From contig JAHIZJ010000086.1 of NCBI GenBank assembly GCA_018814765.1, positions 1 through 32,050 on the forward strand: a DNA stretch of 32,050 bases, written 5' to 3'. The stretch comes from Patescibacteria group bacterium. GTDB lineage: Bacteria; Patescibacteriota; Patescibacteriia; JAHIZJ01. The notes below the pieces were generated by a model. It worked only from the letters and a program-made list of their open reading frames with translations, was not told where the DNA came from and searched no databases. Both the position numbers and the translations under genes were made by a program. This document shows, piece after piece, positions 9,654 through 18,334 of the stretch; the first letter of the stretch is position 1, and every line of letters begins with the position of its first letter.

Positions 9654-10184
9654 ATAATAATCCCATCCTGGCTGCCAGGACTTTGTCTTGCGCCAATCCT
9701 GATCAATCGCTTGTTGCCAGGTTTTTTTGTTTAGTATTACTTCAATGGCCAATTGTGGTGCTTTGTGAGCCATAATAGCAATCTGCTTATTATCATATTC
9801 TTTTTTCAAATATTCTAAAAAGTCGCTTACCCTTTGCTCAACATCTTTCATACTTTCACCACTGGGAAATGGAGTGTCGATATAGTTTTTGTAAATAACA
9901 ATCGCCTCACTAGCTTGAGTTATGTCCCCGTAATTACACTCGCGTAATCGATTATCCTGAATAAACTCATATTTATCTCCGAAACCAAGCTGGGCAGAAT
10001 CAGTAGCTCGTTTTAAATCAGACGTAAAAAACGCATCAAACTTTTTATCGTCCACTTGTTGGCCTAACTCCTTGGCTTGCTGAATTCCCAGTTCTGATAA
10101 ATCACCCGGAGCCCAGCCAGTACAAAGATCCTGCTCATTGTCAGTTGTGGTTCCATGGACTAGATATGTGATCTTTACGCTCAT
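9645..10184 (-). CDS. Histidine phosphatase (phosphoglycerate mutase-like) family
   Basis: LVHGTTTDNEQDLCTGWAPGDLSELGIQQAKELG...FTSDLKRATDSA...RECNYGD. The usual RHG is VHG here. Confidence 0.8.
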   Translation of the reverse strand: MSVKITYLVHGTTTDNEQDLCTGWAPGDLSELGIQQAKELGQQVDDKKFDAFFTSDLKRATDSAQLGFGDKYEFIQDNRLRECNYGDITQASEAIVIYKNYIDTPFPSGESMKDVEQRVSDFLEYLKKEYDNKQIAIMAHKAPQLAIEVILNKKTWQQAIDQDWRKTKSWQPGWDYYIN

Positions 10185-10196
10185 AATTAATTACTA

Positions 10197-10224
10197 TTGA
10201 CAAATATATATAGTATGCTATCAT
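10197..10224 (+). promoter_or_regulatory. Sigma70-type promoter driving the 10230-10358 RNA
   Basis: TTGACA (10197-10202), 16-nt spacer, TATCAT (10219-10224). Confidence 0.65.
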
Positions 10225-10229
10225 ACATC

Positions 10230-10358
10230 GATGGCTAAACGATGGCCTTTCCGGTAAGACTCGAGTCATTTGACCTAGTCGTGAAAGACCTACCCATTAA
10301 GCCATTAGCTGTGCAGTTAAACCTGGTTCAAAAACCTGGTTGCACAGCTTCTTTTTTT
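10230..10358 (+). ncRNA. Putative orphan structured non-coding RNA, ~130 nt, unidentified family
   Basis: Promoter upstream; ATGGCT...AGCCAT closing stem (10231-10236 / 10299-10304), inner CTTTC/GAAAG and GACU/AGUC pairings; ends in GCTGTGC...GCACAGC hairpin plus TTCTTTTTTTT on + strand; neighbouring genes are both on the minus strand. Confidence 0.55.
10308..10358 (+). terminator. Rho-independent terminator of the orphan RNA
   Basis: GCTGTGC-AGTTA-AACCTGGTT-CAAA-AACCTGGTT-GCACAGC followed by TTCTTTTTTTT; no U-tract on the opposite strand. Confidence 0.75.
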
Positions 10359-10362
10359 TCTA

Positions 10363-11628
10363 CTATTTGTGATAATACTTTTTATTTTTCAGCGATTTGG
10401 GTAAATAATCCTGTTCCCCTTCCTCTACTGAAAAATCATGTGAATATTTATATTCTTTGCCGTAACCCAAATTTTTCATCAAGTCGGTTGGAGCGTTACG
10501 TAGATGAAGCGGTACCGGTTCGTTTAATGTATCCTTTACATCTTTATGGGCTGACATAATTCCTGTAATAACCGCATTTGACTTTGGGGCCAATGCTAAA
10601 TAGATGGCTGCTTGTGCTAAATTAAGCTGTGCTTCAGGAAAACCAATAAAATCAACTGCGTGAGCTGCTGCATTTGCGATTAACAAAGCTTGAGGATCAG
10701 CATTGCCTATATCTTCTGATGCTAGTATCACCATTCGGCGGGCAATGAAACGAGGATCTTCACCGGCTTGAATCATTCGAGCCAGCCAATAGAGCGCGCC
10801 ATCTGCACTCGAGCCTCTTAACGATTTAATAAACGCTGAAATAACATTATAGTGCTCATCTCCCTTTTTATCGTACATAAGAGCCTTGTGCTGAAGTGCA
10901 TCCTCTATTATCTGCTTCTGGATGTGGCGAACTCCGTTCTTGTCCGGCTTGGTGCTTTTAACAGCTATTTCAATTGCATTAAGGGCAGCTCGCGCATCTC
11001 CATTTGAAGCTTTAATTATCAAATCAAGGGCTTGTTTTCCAATTTTTACTTTGTACTCCCCTAGCCCAACTTTCTTGTCCTGTAATGCCTTCTTTAGTAT
11101 TTTACCGATGTGTTCCGGTTCCAAACGGTTAAGCACGTACACCCGGCTACGGGAAAGAAGCGGAGAGATTACTTCAAATGATGGATTCTCTGTTGTCGCG
11201 CCAATCAGAACTATTGTGCCATTTTCAACGTATGGTAAAAAAGCATCTTGCTGTGCCTTGTTCCAACGATGGATTTCATCAACAAATAGGATTGTTCGCT
11301 TACTGTGGAACTTTCTTAAATCCTGAGCTTTTCTTACTACTTTGCGTAGCTCTGCCACCCCTGATGCTACTGCAGACATCTGTACAAATTCTGATTTTGT
11401 CAGCTGGGCAATAATTCGAGCCAGTGTTGTCTTGCCCGACCCGGGTGGACCCCATAGAATCATCGAAAACAGCTCATCGTTTTCGATCGCCTGACGTAAA
11501 ACCTTGCCTTCGCCGACAATCTCATTCTGACCAAAGAAATTCTCCAGCTTATCGGGTCTAATTCTATCTGACAAAGGAGCTTCTTTTGAAAGCTCTTGGT
11601 TCATTTTATTTTCGAATAAGTCGGTCAT
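10363..11628 (-). CDS. rarA: Replication-associated recombination protein A (AAA+ ATPase)
   Basis: LSDRIRPDKLENFFGQNEIVG...ILWGPPGSGKTTLARIIA...TILFVDEIHRWNKAQQDAFLPYVE. Confidence 0.96.
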   Translation of the reverse strand: MTDLFENKMNQELSKEAPLSDRIRPDKLENFFGQNEIVGEGKVLRQAIENDELFSMILWGPPGSGKTTLARIIAQLTKSEFVQMSAVASGVAELRKVVRKAQDLRKFHSKRTILFVDEIHRWNKAQQDAFLPYVENGTIVLIGATTENPSFEVISPLLSRSRVYVLNRLEPEHIGKILKKALQDKKVGLGEYKVKIGKQALDLIIKASNGDARAALNAIEIAVKSTKPDKNGVRHIQKQIIEDALQHKALMYDKKGDEHYNVISAFIKSLRGSSADGALYWLARMIQAGEDPRFIARRMVILASEDIGNADPQALLIANAAAHAVDFIGFPEAQLNLAQAAIYLALAPKSNAVITGIMSAHKDVKDTLNEPVPLHLRNAPTDLMKNLGYGKEYKYSHDFSVEEGEQDYLPKSLKNKKYYHK

Positions 11629-11726
11629 AAAGATATAATATCACAAATTAATATCGTAAGCGAGGATAATATTCCTTTGCACCAAACAAGATTTGGTGCT
11701 TGTTCGCCTACCTAAGTATAAAAAAA

Positions 11727-11751
11727 GGCGCAGATTTTTTAAGCCTGCGCG
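11727..11751 (-). terminator. Rho-independent terminator of 11758-12858 gene
   Basis: minus strand GCGCAGGCTTAAAAAATCTGCGCCTTTTTTTAT. Confidence 0.8.
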
Positions 11752-11757
11752 TTGACT

Positions 11758-12858
11758 TTACCGATTCTTCGGCTGAACGAGGGTAATACCCACCTGACGA
11801 ACCAACAGAGCACCCAGCTGATGTCCTATAAACTCGTACTTATCAGTCCCGTCGAACAAGAGATACGGGTCCAAGCCCGGTGGACAATGCCACAGTTCTT
11901 TCCTGTCTGTCTGGACTACAAGGTTGTGAGTGGGTCCTTGGCTAACGCTAACGACTTTGCCGTGCGTACCAACCCCTAGAATCAGCTGTACCTCACTATC
12001 ATCAAACGGGACAAATTGAATACCAATGGCTTCGTCGTACACATAGATGCCACTTGGATTGTAGGAATGGTAGAAAAGGATATCTGCAGACTCGTCCGCT
12101 CCAAACGCATGTGTTGTACCTTCCCAAATCTGCCTATTGCTATCTGGAGTGCAGAGATACAGGCGGTCATTATCGTCCTGTACAATCAATCCCAACGGGT
12201 ATACCCATGATCTCCGAATACACGATGGAGTATTGAGCCTACAAGACTTACCACCTTTAATAATATAATATGCACTTCCAGATTTCACCACGATCGTTCC
12301 ATCTTGAACTCTGATATTCGCTGGATCAAGAGCGGTGTGTGTACTTAAGAGGTCCTGGTGATCATCGGCCATTATCCGTCTGATTCCCTTGCTGAATAGG
12401 GCAACGACTCCGCGAGGATCTGGCCAAACATGTAGAAGCTCACCAAGCGAATCGGGCCACTCCATGAAGATATGTCCATCAGTTGTACACCAAGCAATCT
12501 GCCTTTCAGATGGAATTATCACGCCTCTGTCGCTCAGGATATAGCCTTCTCTCATTCCACGAGGAAACTGTTTAGGAGCACCACTAAAAATTGTGGTTAT
12601 CCCCATTCCCTCAGTATAGATAAAGTTACTCCCAATACGCACCATCACACCATTACCAGCAGGCCAGCAATCATCCCATTTCCCGTCGTGGAGAAGGCTT
12701 GAAAGAAATGGATTACCTAGCGTTCCTAGCTCCTGAATACTGTCCAGGACAACTTTGGGATTTATTTCTCCCAACAGAAACCGTCCTTCGACATGCCGCC
12801 ACTTCTTAGTTAGAGTTGCGATCAGGGGATCTGTGACACGATATGTTCCTCGCGCCAT
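11758..12858 (-). CDS. Orphan hypothetical protein, possibly beta-propeller-like
   Basis: Start MARGTYRVTD placed behind GAAGGAGGTAACGTT; many short beta-rich repeats with WxDxxG-like spacing; strong promoter and terminator. Confidence 0.7.
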   Translation of the reverse strand: MARGTYRVTDPLIATLTKKWRHVEGRFLLGEINPKVVLDSIQELGTLGNPFLSSLLHDGKWDDCWPAGNGVMVRIGSNFIYTEGMGITTIFSGAPKQFPRGMREGYILSDRGVIIPSERQIAWCTTDGHIFMEWPDSLGELLHVWPDPRGVVALFSKGIRRIMADDHQDLLSTHTALDPANIRVQDGTIVVKSGSAYYIIKGGKSCRLNTPSCIRRSWVYPLGLIVQDDNDRLYLCTPDSNRQIWEGTTHAFGADESADILFYHSYNPSGIYVYDEAIGIQFVPFDDSEVQLILGVGTHGKVVSVSQGPTHNLVVQTDRKELWHCPPGLDPYLLFDGTDKYEFIGHQLGALLVRQVGITLVQPKNR

Positions 12859-12934
12859 AACGTTACCTCCTTCATTTGAATGAACCACCCATCTAGATTA
12901 TCCGCGGTGGACAATCAAGGCGATAGGTCGTATT

Positions 12935-12963
12935 AAGTTATCGCACTAATATTTTTTTGTCAA
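12935..12963 (-). promoter_or_regulatory. Sigma70-type promoter for 11758-12858
   Basis: minus strand TTGACA (12963-12958), 17-nt spacer, TAACTT (12940-12935). Confidence 0.7.
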
Positions 12964-12979
12964 GGCAAAAAACAAATCT

Positions 12980-13100
12980 AGTGCACCGCCACCCTAAAGA
13001 CCAAAAGTACCACTGTCATCCCAGGCTTGACCTGGGATCCCGTTACTCTTGCTACAGCGGGATTCTGAATAGATTTCAGAATGACGAGTGGCGGCGCACT
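12980..13100. repeat. MITE-like / repetitive palindromic element with ~13-bp terminal inverted repeats
   Basis: AGTGCACCGCCAC ... GTGGCGGCGCACT (12/13 inverted match) enclosing CCCAGGCTTGACCTGGG, GATCCCG/CGGGATTC and TCTGAATAGATTTCAGA palindromes. Confidence 0.65.
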
Positions 13101-13163
13101 TATGACAATAGAATAATAATAATTAAAAAAACGAACCGTTCAATCCGCATTGTTGTTAATCTG

Positions 13164-13823
13164 CTATTTGGATAATTTAATTTTTTTAATCAACCTAGTT
13201 TTATTGGTATCTAAAGTTTTATCTGCTTCCACTAAGTCTATTTCTTTTACTGAAAATAATCCATACTTCGTTTCATTATTATTTTCTATATAATCTATTA
13301 TTGCGCGATCAGCCGCTTTGCTAAATCTAGTCAATACTATCCACCATAGACGCGTGTGAATATCATCATATTCATTTATTGATATATTACTCTCCTTAAA
13401 CAATTGGCGCATTTTAAATACATACTTCGACAAATTTCCACCAGTATCTAGAATCATGGCCATAATTGAATTTCCTAGAGTCAATCCCCTTGCTTCAATC
13501 TCAATTCTTGAAATATTTTGACTGGCATTTTGACAAGCTTCAATTATTCGATCTTTGTAATCCTTTATTTCACTCACTCCACCTATACCTGACATAGTAA
13601 CGTGAAAATAATCAGGCCGATAATATATATGTTCGGGCCATTTCTGTTCCATTTCTGAAATTGCACTACTAAGGTTATCAGTAATTTCTTTGTTTGGGCG
13701 AATTATCAATGTCCAGTAAAGCTTACCAGAATAGTCTTCATATTTAAAAACAGGCGGTGGCCAATGCTTCACCGTCTTGTTCATTATTTTATCAAAAGCC
13801 ACTTGTTGTGCAGTAATCGACAT
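13164..13823 (-). CDS. 2H phosphoesterase / LigT (2'-5' RNA ligase)-like protein
   Basis: FHVTMSG first HxTx motif; second site IHTRLWWIVLTRF. Confidence 0.55.
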   Translation of the reverse strand: MSITAQQVAFDKIMNKTVKHWPPPVFKYEDYSGKLYWTLIIRPNKEITDNLSSAISEMEQKWPEHIYYRPDYFHVTMSGIGGVSEIKDYKDRIIEACQNASQNISRIEIEARGLTLGNSIMAMILDTGGNLSKYVFKMRQLFKESNISINEYDDIHTRLWWIVLTRFSKAADRAIIDYIENNNETKYGLFSVKEIDLVEADKTLDTNKTRLIKKIKLSK

Positions 13824-13828
13824 AAATA

Positions 13829-14521
13829 CTATCTCCCAAACCTCCGTTGTCTGGATTGAAAATCTTTTATCAGTTTATCGATATCTTTTTCTTTAAAGTC
13901 AGGCCAGTGCTTATCAACAAATGCATACTCGGCATATTCTAACTGCCAGGGTAAAAAACCAGAAGTTCGCTGCTCTCCTGACGTCCTAACAACCAAATCT
14001 ATATCGGGCAAACCAGGATTGTATAAATTTTCATCAATAATCTGCCTATTCACTTTTAGAGGGGATATTTTCTTCTTTATTATTTTTTTTACCATATCAA
14101 TTATTTCTGCACGGCCGCCATAGTTTAAACATAGGTGTACAATCCCGCGAGTATTATTCTTGGTTTTGTCTACTGCTTTTTTTATATAATTCTGGAGCCT
14201 ATCAGGAAATTCATCAATCCGCCCAGAAACGACTAACTTTACGTTCTCACTATTAAACTTATCTAATCTGTTTATAAAAACTTCTTCGAATAGTTTTAAA
14301 AGGTAGTTCACCTCTCGTTTAGCTCGTCTCCAATTCTCTGTTGAAAAAGCCCAGAAAGTCATGACCTTAACCCCCCGATCAATAGCTGCATAACAAACTT
14401 TTTCCATTACATCAACGCCTCTTTTGTGACCTAAAAGCGCGGGCAAATGTTTGGATTTTGCCCAGCGTCGATTTCCATCAGGAATTATCGCGATATGTTG
14501 AGGCACCGCAGCTTTGGCCAT
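13829..14521 (-). CDS. uppS: Isoprenyl transferase (undecaprenyl diphosphate synthase)
   Basis: PQHIAIIPDGNRRWAKSKHLPALLGHKRGVD; TFWAFSTENWRR; DIDLVVRTSGEQRTSGFLPWQLEYAE. Confidence 0.97.
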   Translation of the reverse strand: MAKAAVPQHIAIIPDGNRRWAKSKHLPALLGHKRGVDVMEKVCYAAIDRGVKVMTFWAFSTENWRRAKREVNYLLKLFEEVFINRLDKFNSENVKLVVSGRIDEFPDRLQNYIKKAVDKTKNNTRGIVHLCLNYGGRAEIIDMVKKIIKKKISPLKVNRQIIDENLYNPGLPDIDLVVRTSGEQRTSGFLPWQLEYAEYAFVDKHWPDFKEKDIDKLIKDFQSRQRRFGR

Positions 14522-14525
14522 ATTA

Positions 14526-15605
14526 TTATCGATTTCTAGATACTAAATAATCAGCTAAATATAACAATATACTACCACTTCTGGCCGAAATCTGTCTAGT
14601 ATTAACTATTGCACGCTTAGCTGAGTTGGAATATTTTTGTATTAGCTGTTGTGACTTCTCTGGTGATTTTGATTTTATAAACAATCTCCTGATTTTTGAT
14701 ATTTGTACGGAGCTAAATCCTGTTTTACCATAATGGCTTAACAGCCACTTTTTATCATTTGCTTTCAATTGTTTCACGGCATAGTAATACAACAATGTAC
14801 GCTTACCTTGTTTAATGTCTGAGTCAACGGGTTTTCCTAGCTCCTTTTTGCTACCAAATACTCCGAGGACATCATCGCGTATCTGAAAAGCCATACCAGC
14901 CGGCAGGGAAAATCTACTAAGCAGGTCTAACTGTTTTTTATTTGCTCCACCCAAAATTGCTCCCAAGTGCAAGGGCGTTTCAAATGAATATTTCGCTGTT
15001 TTGTATTTTTGAACTAACCTTATGTCCGACTGTGTAACATTTTTCTTGACGTCTTTGTAAACATCTAAGGCTTGACCAAAATTAGTTTCTGTCATTAAAC
15101 GATTCACCCTATCGATGGCCTGAGCTTTCTTTTTATCCGGGAGCTTTGATTGAGAGATTAATGTATTAGCCATATTGCATCCGATATTACCGGTTAAGAT
15201 CGCCATTGATATTCCGAAATGATCAGCGTCACCTTTTCTAAATTTCTTTTTGTGGTATTTTGAAAAATACTTATGGACAGTCAATCCTTTTCTGCGCCAC
15301 TCATCCTGATCGATAATATCATCATGGATCAGTAAATAACTATGGATCAGCTCTATGGCTGCAGAAATATCAACCATCAAATTAGGATTAGTTCCACCCA
15401 CCGCTTCATAACCCACTTTAACCAGCCACGCCCTGATGCGTTTACTCGAACTACGCAGTGTAAATTCTTCTAGCCTATTTACTAGCTCCACTAAGAAAGG
15501 CGATATCTTTCTGGCTTGTCTTTTTTCAATACTAAAATATTTTTCAAGCCTCTGCTCGACTTTCTTTTTGTATTTATTTATATCAGTTGTATACGAAGTG
15601 TTCAT
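14526..15605 (-). CDS. Polyprenyl synthetase family protein
   Basis: ELIHSYLLIHDDIIDQDEWRRKG (first DDxxD region) and FQIRDDVLGVFG (second). Confidence 0.93.
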   Translation of the reverse strand: MNTSYTTDINKYKKKVEQRLEKYFSIEKRQARKISPFLVELVNRLEEFTLRSSSKRIRAWLVKVGYEAVGGTNPNLMVDISAAIELIHSYLLIHDDIIDQDEWRRKGLTVHKYFSKYHKKKFRKGDADHFGISMAILTGNIGCNMANTLISQSKLPDKKKAQAIDRVNRLMTETNFGQALDVYKDVKKNVTQSDIRLVQKYKTAKYSFETPLHLGAILGGANKKQLDLLSRFSLPAGMAFQIRDDVLGVFGSKKELGKPVDSDIKQGKRTLLYYYAVKQLKANDKKWLLSHYGKTGFSSVQISKIRRLFIKSKSPEKSQQLIQKYSNSAKRAIVNTRQISARSGSILLYLADYLVSRNR

Positions 15606-16441
15606 TTTACTAGTATCTCTGCATCTTTTTTTATTCTGACAATTTGGCGTTTTTCATGATGAGTAAATTTTCGAAAGTCTGAAAATTTAATCAAGTCAGG
15701 CAATGTAACAACTTCAAACTTGAACAGCTTCCTTTTTAGGTGCCGACTAAGATTGGGTAAAACTGTTATAGGATATAGGCCGGTTTTTTCGATAATCTTT
15801 TGAAGACTCTCCCCTGCCGGATAGTTCCAGCTAATAATATTTACTCCGGCACACTTACCATATTTTTCTGCTTCTGAAGTATGCTTTGTATTTGTGACCA
15901 GCCAAATCTGATGTATCTTTTTTTTGGGAGCCTGCCTGTTTGTGTTAATGTTTTCTTTTATGGCTTTATCAATATCATCAAATCTTGCCTTGACGTATAG
16001 TATTGTTTTTACATTTGATTTACGACCTCGGTGAGTATGATATTTACATTCAAATAGATGTACCTTATTTCCCTTCTTGGCTAGTACGTCCACCTCATGT
16101 GAAACACAATATCCTTGCACATAAACATTTGTCTGCGTTTGATAACCCATTCGATCAAGTAGTCTGGCAACGTACTGCTCAAATGGGAATCCAGTAGGAC
16201 CAAGTTCAAAAACCGCCTTTTTCAGATTGTACCTTATAGCAGCTTTTTTATCTTGGCGGAATAGCTTCTCCTCGGCAAATTGATGGATCTGGTCTGACGA
16301 CTTAAAGCGCGACTCCATTTTTGCTGCTTGCTTACTTAAACTAAGAACAAAACGCTCAGACGCACCACTTTTCATAAGAGAATCCTGGAACTTTTCTCGT
16401 TCAAATGGCTGATAATCCCCTGTTGATTTTTTTATCGGCAT
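15602..16441 (-). CDS. ATP-cone domain plus PD-(D/E)XK restriction-endonuclease-like fusion
   Basis: N-term ATP-cone-like (KKSTGDYQPFEREKFQDSLMKSGAS); FEQYVARLLDRMGYQTQTNVYVQGYCVSHEVDVLAKKGNKVHLFECKYH gives D...ECK core. Confidence 0.75.
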   Translation of the reverse strand: MPIKKSTGDYQPFEREKFQDSLMKSGASERFVLSLSKQAAKMESRFKSSDQIHQFAEEKLFRQDKKAAIRYNLKKAVFELGPTGFPFEQYVARLLDRMGYQTQTNVYVQGYCVSHEVDVLAKKGNKVHLFECKYHTHRGRKSNVKTILYVKARFDDIDKAIKENINTNRQAPKKKIHQIWLVTNTKHTSEAEKYGKCAGVNIISWNYPAGESLQKIIEKTGLYPITVLPNLSRHLKRKLFKFEVVTLPDLIKFSDFRKFTHHEKRQIVRIKKDAEILVK

Positions 16442-16503
16442 ACTATTATGATAGCTCTTTTTATGAATTATAACAATTAAAGCATATAACCCTTTCTCTT
16501 CTA

Positions 16504-16830
16504 CCCCACTTTAGTGGGGGTGGAAAAGGCTTTCCCGCCACCTTATTATCAGATTAATGGAGGCGGGATCCGCCGTATGGCGTGATAGCCTGGTTGTTGT
16601 TAAGTAACAACGAACCCCGCCATTCGCTCACAAGAGTGATGTCGCGGGTTTAGAACTTGGCTCCGGCGGCCTTTCCCGCAAAGCGGGAGATTCTTTATCC
16701 TGCTTCGCAGGATCTGGCATAGCCAGACAGTAGCTAAAGAGTATAGTTAGATCCGCTTGCGTCTTATTTAACTAATGTCATTGGATAATTTTAGAACTTC
16801 GGCGGATTATTTACTGTGACTTAAGATAAT
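16504..16830. repeat. Hairpin-dense intergenic cluster (serial palindromes, no supported ORF)
   Basis: CCCCACTTTAGTGGGG; GGTGGAAAAGGCTTTCCCGCCACC; GGCGGGATCCGCC; GTTGTTGTTAAGTAACAAC; TCACAAGAGTGA; TCCCGCAAAGCGGGA; ATCCTGCTTCGCAGGAT; TCTGGCATAGCCAGA; TTTAGAACTT..CGGCGG present twice. Confidence 0.7.
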
Positions 16831-16966
16831 GCTTGCCCCTTTTATTTAATGTTACTAAGGTGCTTTGATAGTAGGCTCTATGTAAATAAAAAAAGACGGC
16901 TCTAGGTTAGACCATCATTGCACATTTTTGTCGTATTGGAGGAGGACAATGAATACAGAAAGCATG

Positions 16967-17353
16967 TTACTGCCATCTCGTGCTCCTTATTCTTTCTAAG
17001 GAATCTCTTAACTCGCGACTAGGTGTATTACCATTTGCTACAGGATCGGGCCTTGGTATGAACAATCGGAATATACAGTACTCAATCAATAACACGACGA
17101 GTACTGCTAAGAAGTTCAAACAGCTGAACAGAAGACTCTTTTCAACCTTTGATCCAATCGTGTTATTCACCACAATGGCCAGCACTGCCTGTATGATACA
17201 CGCTAAAGCACCGAAAATATAACGGTCCTCCTTTGAAGTCTTGCCATAGAAAGATTCAGCTCCTTCCACTGCCCTAGATCGAAGGTTGAAGAAATAAAGG
17301 ACAACAACGATGATAAATGTCGACAATGCATGCAGAATGTTTGTACCTGTCAT
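16967..17353 (-). CDS. Orphan small membrane protein
   Basis: Start MTGTNILHA after GGAGGATGGT; 3 hydrophobic segments; promoter upstream. Confidence 0.7.
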   Translation of the reverse strand: MTGTNILHALSTFIIVVVLYFFNLRSRAVEGAESFYGKTSKEDRYIFGALACIIQAVLAIVVNNTIGSKVEKSLLFSCLNFLAVLVVLLIEYCIFRLFIPRPDPVANGNTPSRELRDSLERIRSTRWQ

Positions 17354-17417
17354 ACCATCCTCCATATTTGTGGCTGAAGCCTTGTTAAAGAGCTAGTTAC
17401 CTTTTGTCATCGACTGA

Positions 17418-17445
17418 ATAGTATCAGAGATTTTCTACTTGTCAA
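17418..17445 (-). promoter_or_regulatory. Sigma70-type promoter for 16967-17353
   Basis: minus strand TTGACA (17445-17440), 16-nt spacer, TACTAT (17423-17418). Confidence 0.7.
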
Positions 17446-18301
17446 GTAGCTGTTCGCAAGCATACCCATCTTCATCCCCATCTATCAAATGAAGGTCTTG
17501 TTGGATTTTTTCCCAGCAACAGTCATAAAGACTTTGAGCGTCTTCCTGAGATGCAAAATCACGACAATCATAAAAGTTGTAATCACAAAAACACTCAGGT
17601 GCATCTTCTAATATATCCTCATCCGCAGTTGCTTGAAATTCTGCAGTTTCAGCTCTTTCAGAGGTATTCTGCTCCCAAATATTTAATAATGATTCATCAC
17701 AACCACCCCACAAGCCATTTTTTGATTCCCGGGCCTCCTGCTCTGCTATTAGTAGATCTTCCTCATAAGCGATATCTGGCGGGACGGTAAAAGCACGTGC
17801 ATAGCCTTGTTTTACCAGCTCAAGGTTCACAAAGGTGTCATCAACATACACATAACGTAATAGACGACCGTACCTGTCCCTATCACGAACATCTTTTATT
17901 ATCCTGACTGTCTGGCCTTCTACCATTTCCCTGTTTTTTTCCGATGCTTCTTTTGCATAACAGTCAGGTGGTTTATGTGAAGGCTCCGGAGTATCCATAC
18001 CTAGATACCTTATAGTAACGCCACCTTCAATCTTTATGGTATCTCCGTCTATAACCTCAATAACAAGGGCTAGGTCTCCAATAATTGATTTACCTGATTC
18101 GGTGCTTTGTTCGGTGTTATTTGTTATCTCAACACTATCATTCTGTTTCTCTTCAGTACTACTTGTGTTTATTATTGACCACAATATAAACAAAACAAAC
18201 ACTACCACGATAACAACATCTTTCTTGGTGTTTCCTGATATATTCTTTCTATATATTGAAGAAATAATACTCATGATCTCTGTTCTTTTATCACAAAACA
18301 A
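17435..18301 (-). CDS. Thermonuclease (SNase-like) with C-terminal excalibur-like Ca-binding motif
   Basis: VIDGDTIKIEGGVTIRYLGMDTPEP...DRYGRLLRYVYVDDTFVNLELVKQGYAR...DGDEDGYACE. Confidence 0.93.
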   Translation of the reverse strand: MFCDKRTEIMSIISSIYRKNISGNTKKDVVIVVVFVLFILWSIINTSSTEEKQNDSVEITNNTEQSTESGKSIIGDLALVIEVIDGDTIKIEGGVTIRYLGMDTPEPSHKPPDCYAKEASEKNREMVEGQTVRIIKDVRDRDRYGRLLRYVYVDDTFVNLELVKQGYARAFTVPPDIAYEEDLLIAEQEARESKNGLWGGCDESLLNIWEQNTSERAETAEFQATADEDILEDAPECFCDYNFYDCRDFASQEDAQSLYDCCWEKIQQDLHLIDGDEDGYACEQLLDK

Positions 18302-18334
18302 CTATGTGGTGGTTGTCCAGAAATATTTTTAAAT

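Noticed and set aside
10230-10358. SRP (4.5S) RNA or known riboswitch
   Set aside because: No GGAAG/SRP loop motif and no riboswitch consensus recognised; no downstream gene on the same strand.
10242-10559. 105-aa plus-strand ORF
   Set aside because: Starts inside the structured RNA, runs through its terminator, and is antisense to the well-supported rarA 3' end.
12957-13175. 72-aa plus-strand ORF
   Set aside because: Largely the palindromic repeat element; translation of such repeats is a common artefact.
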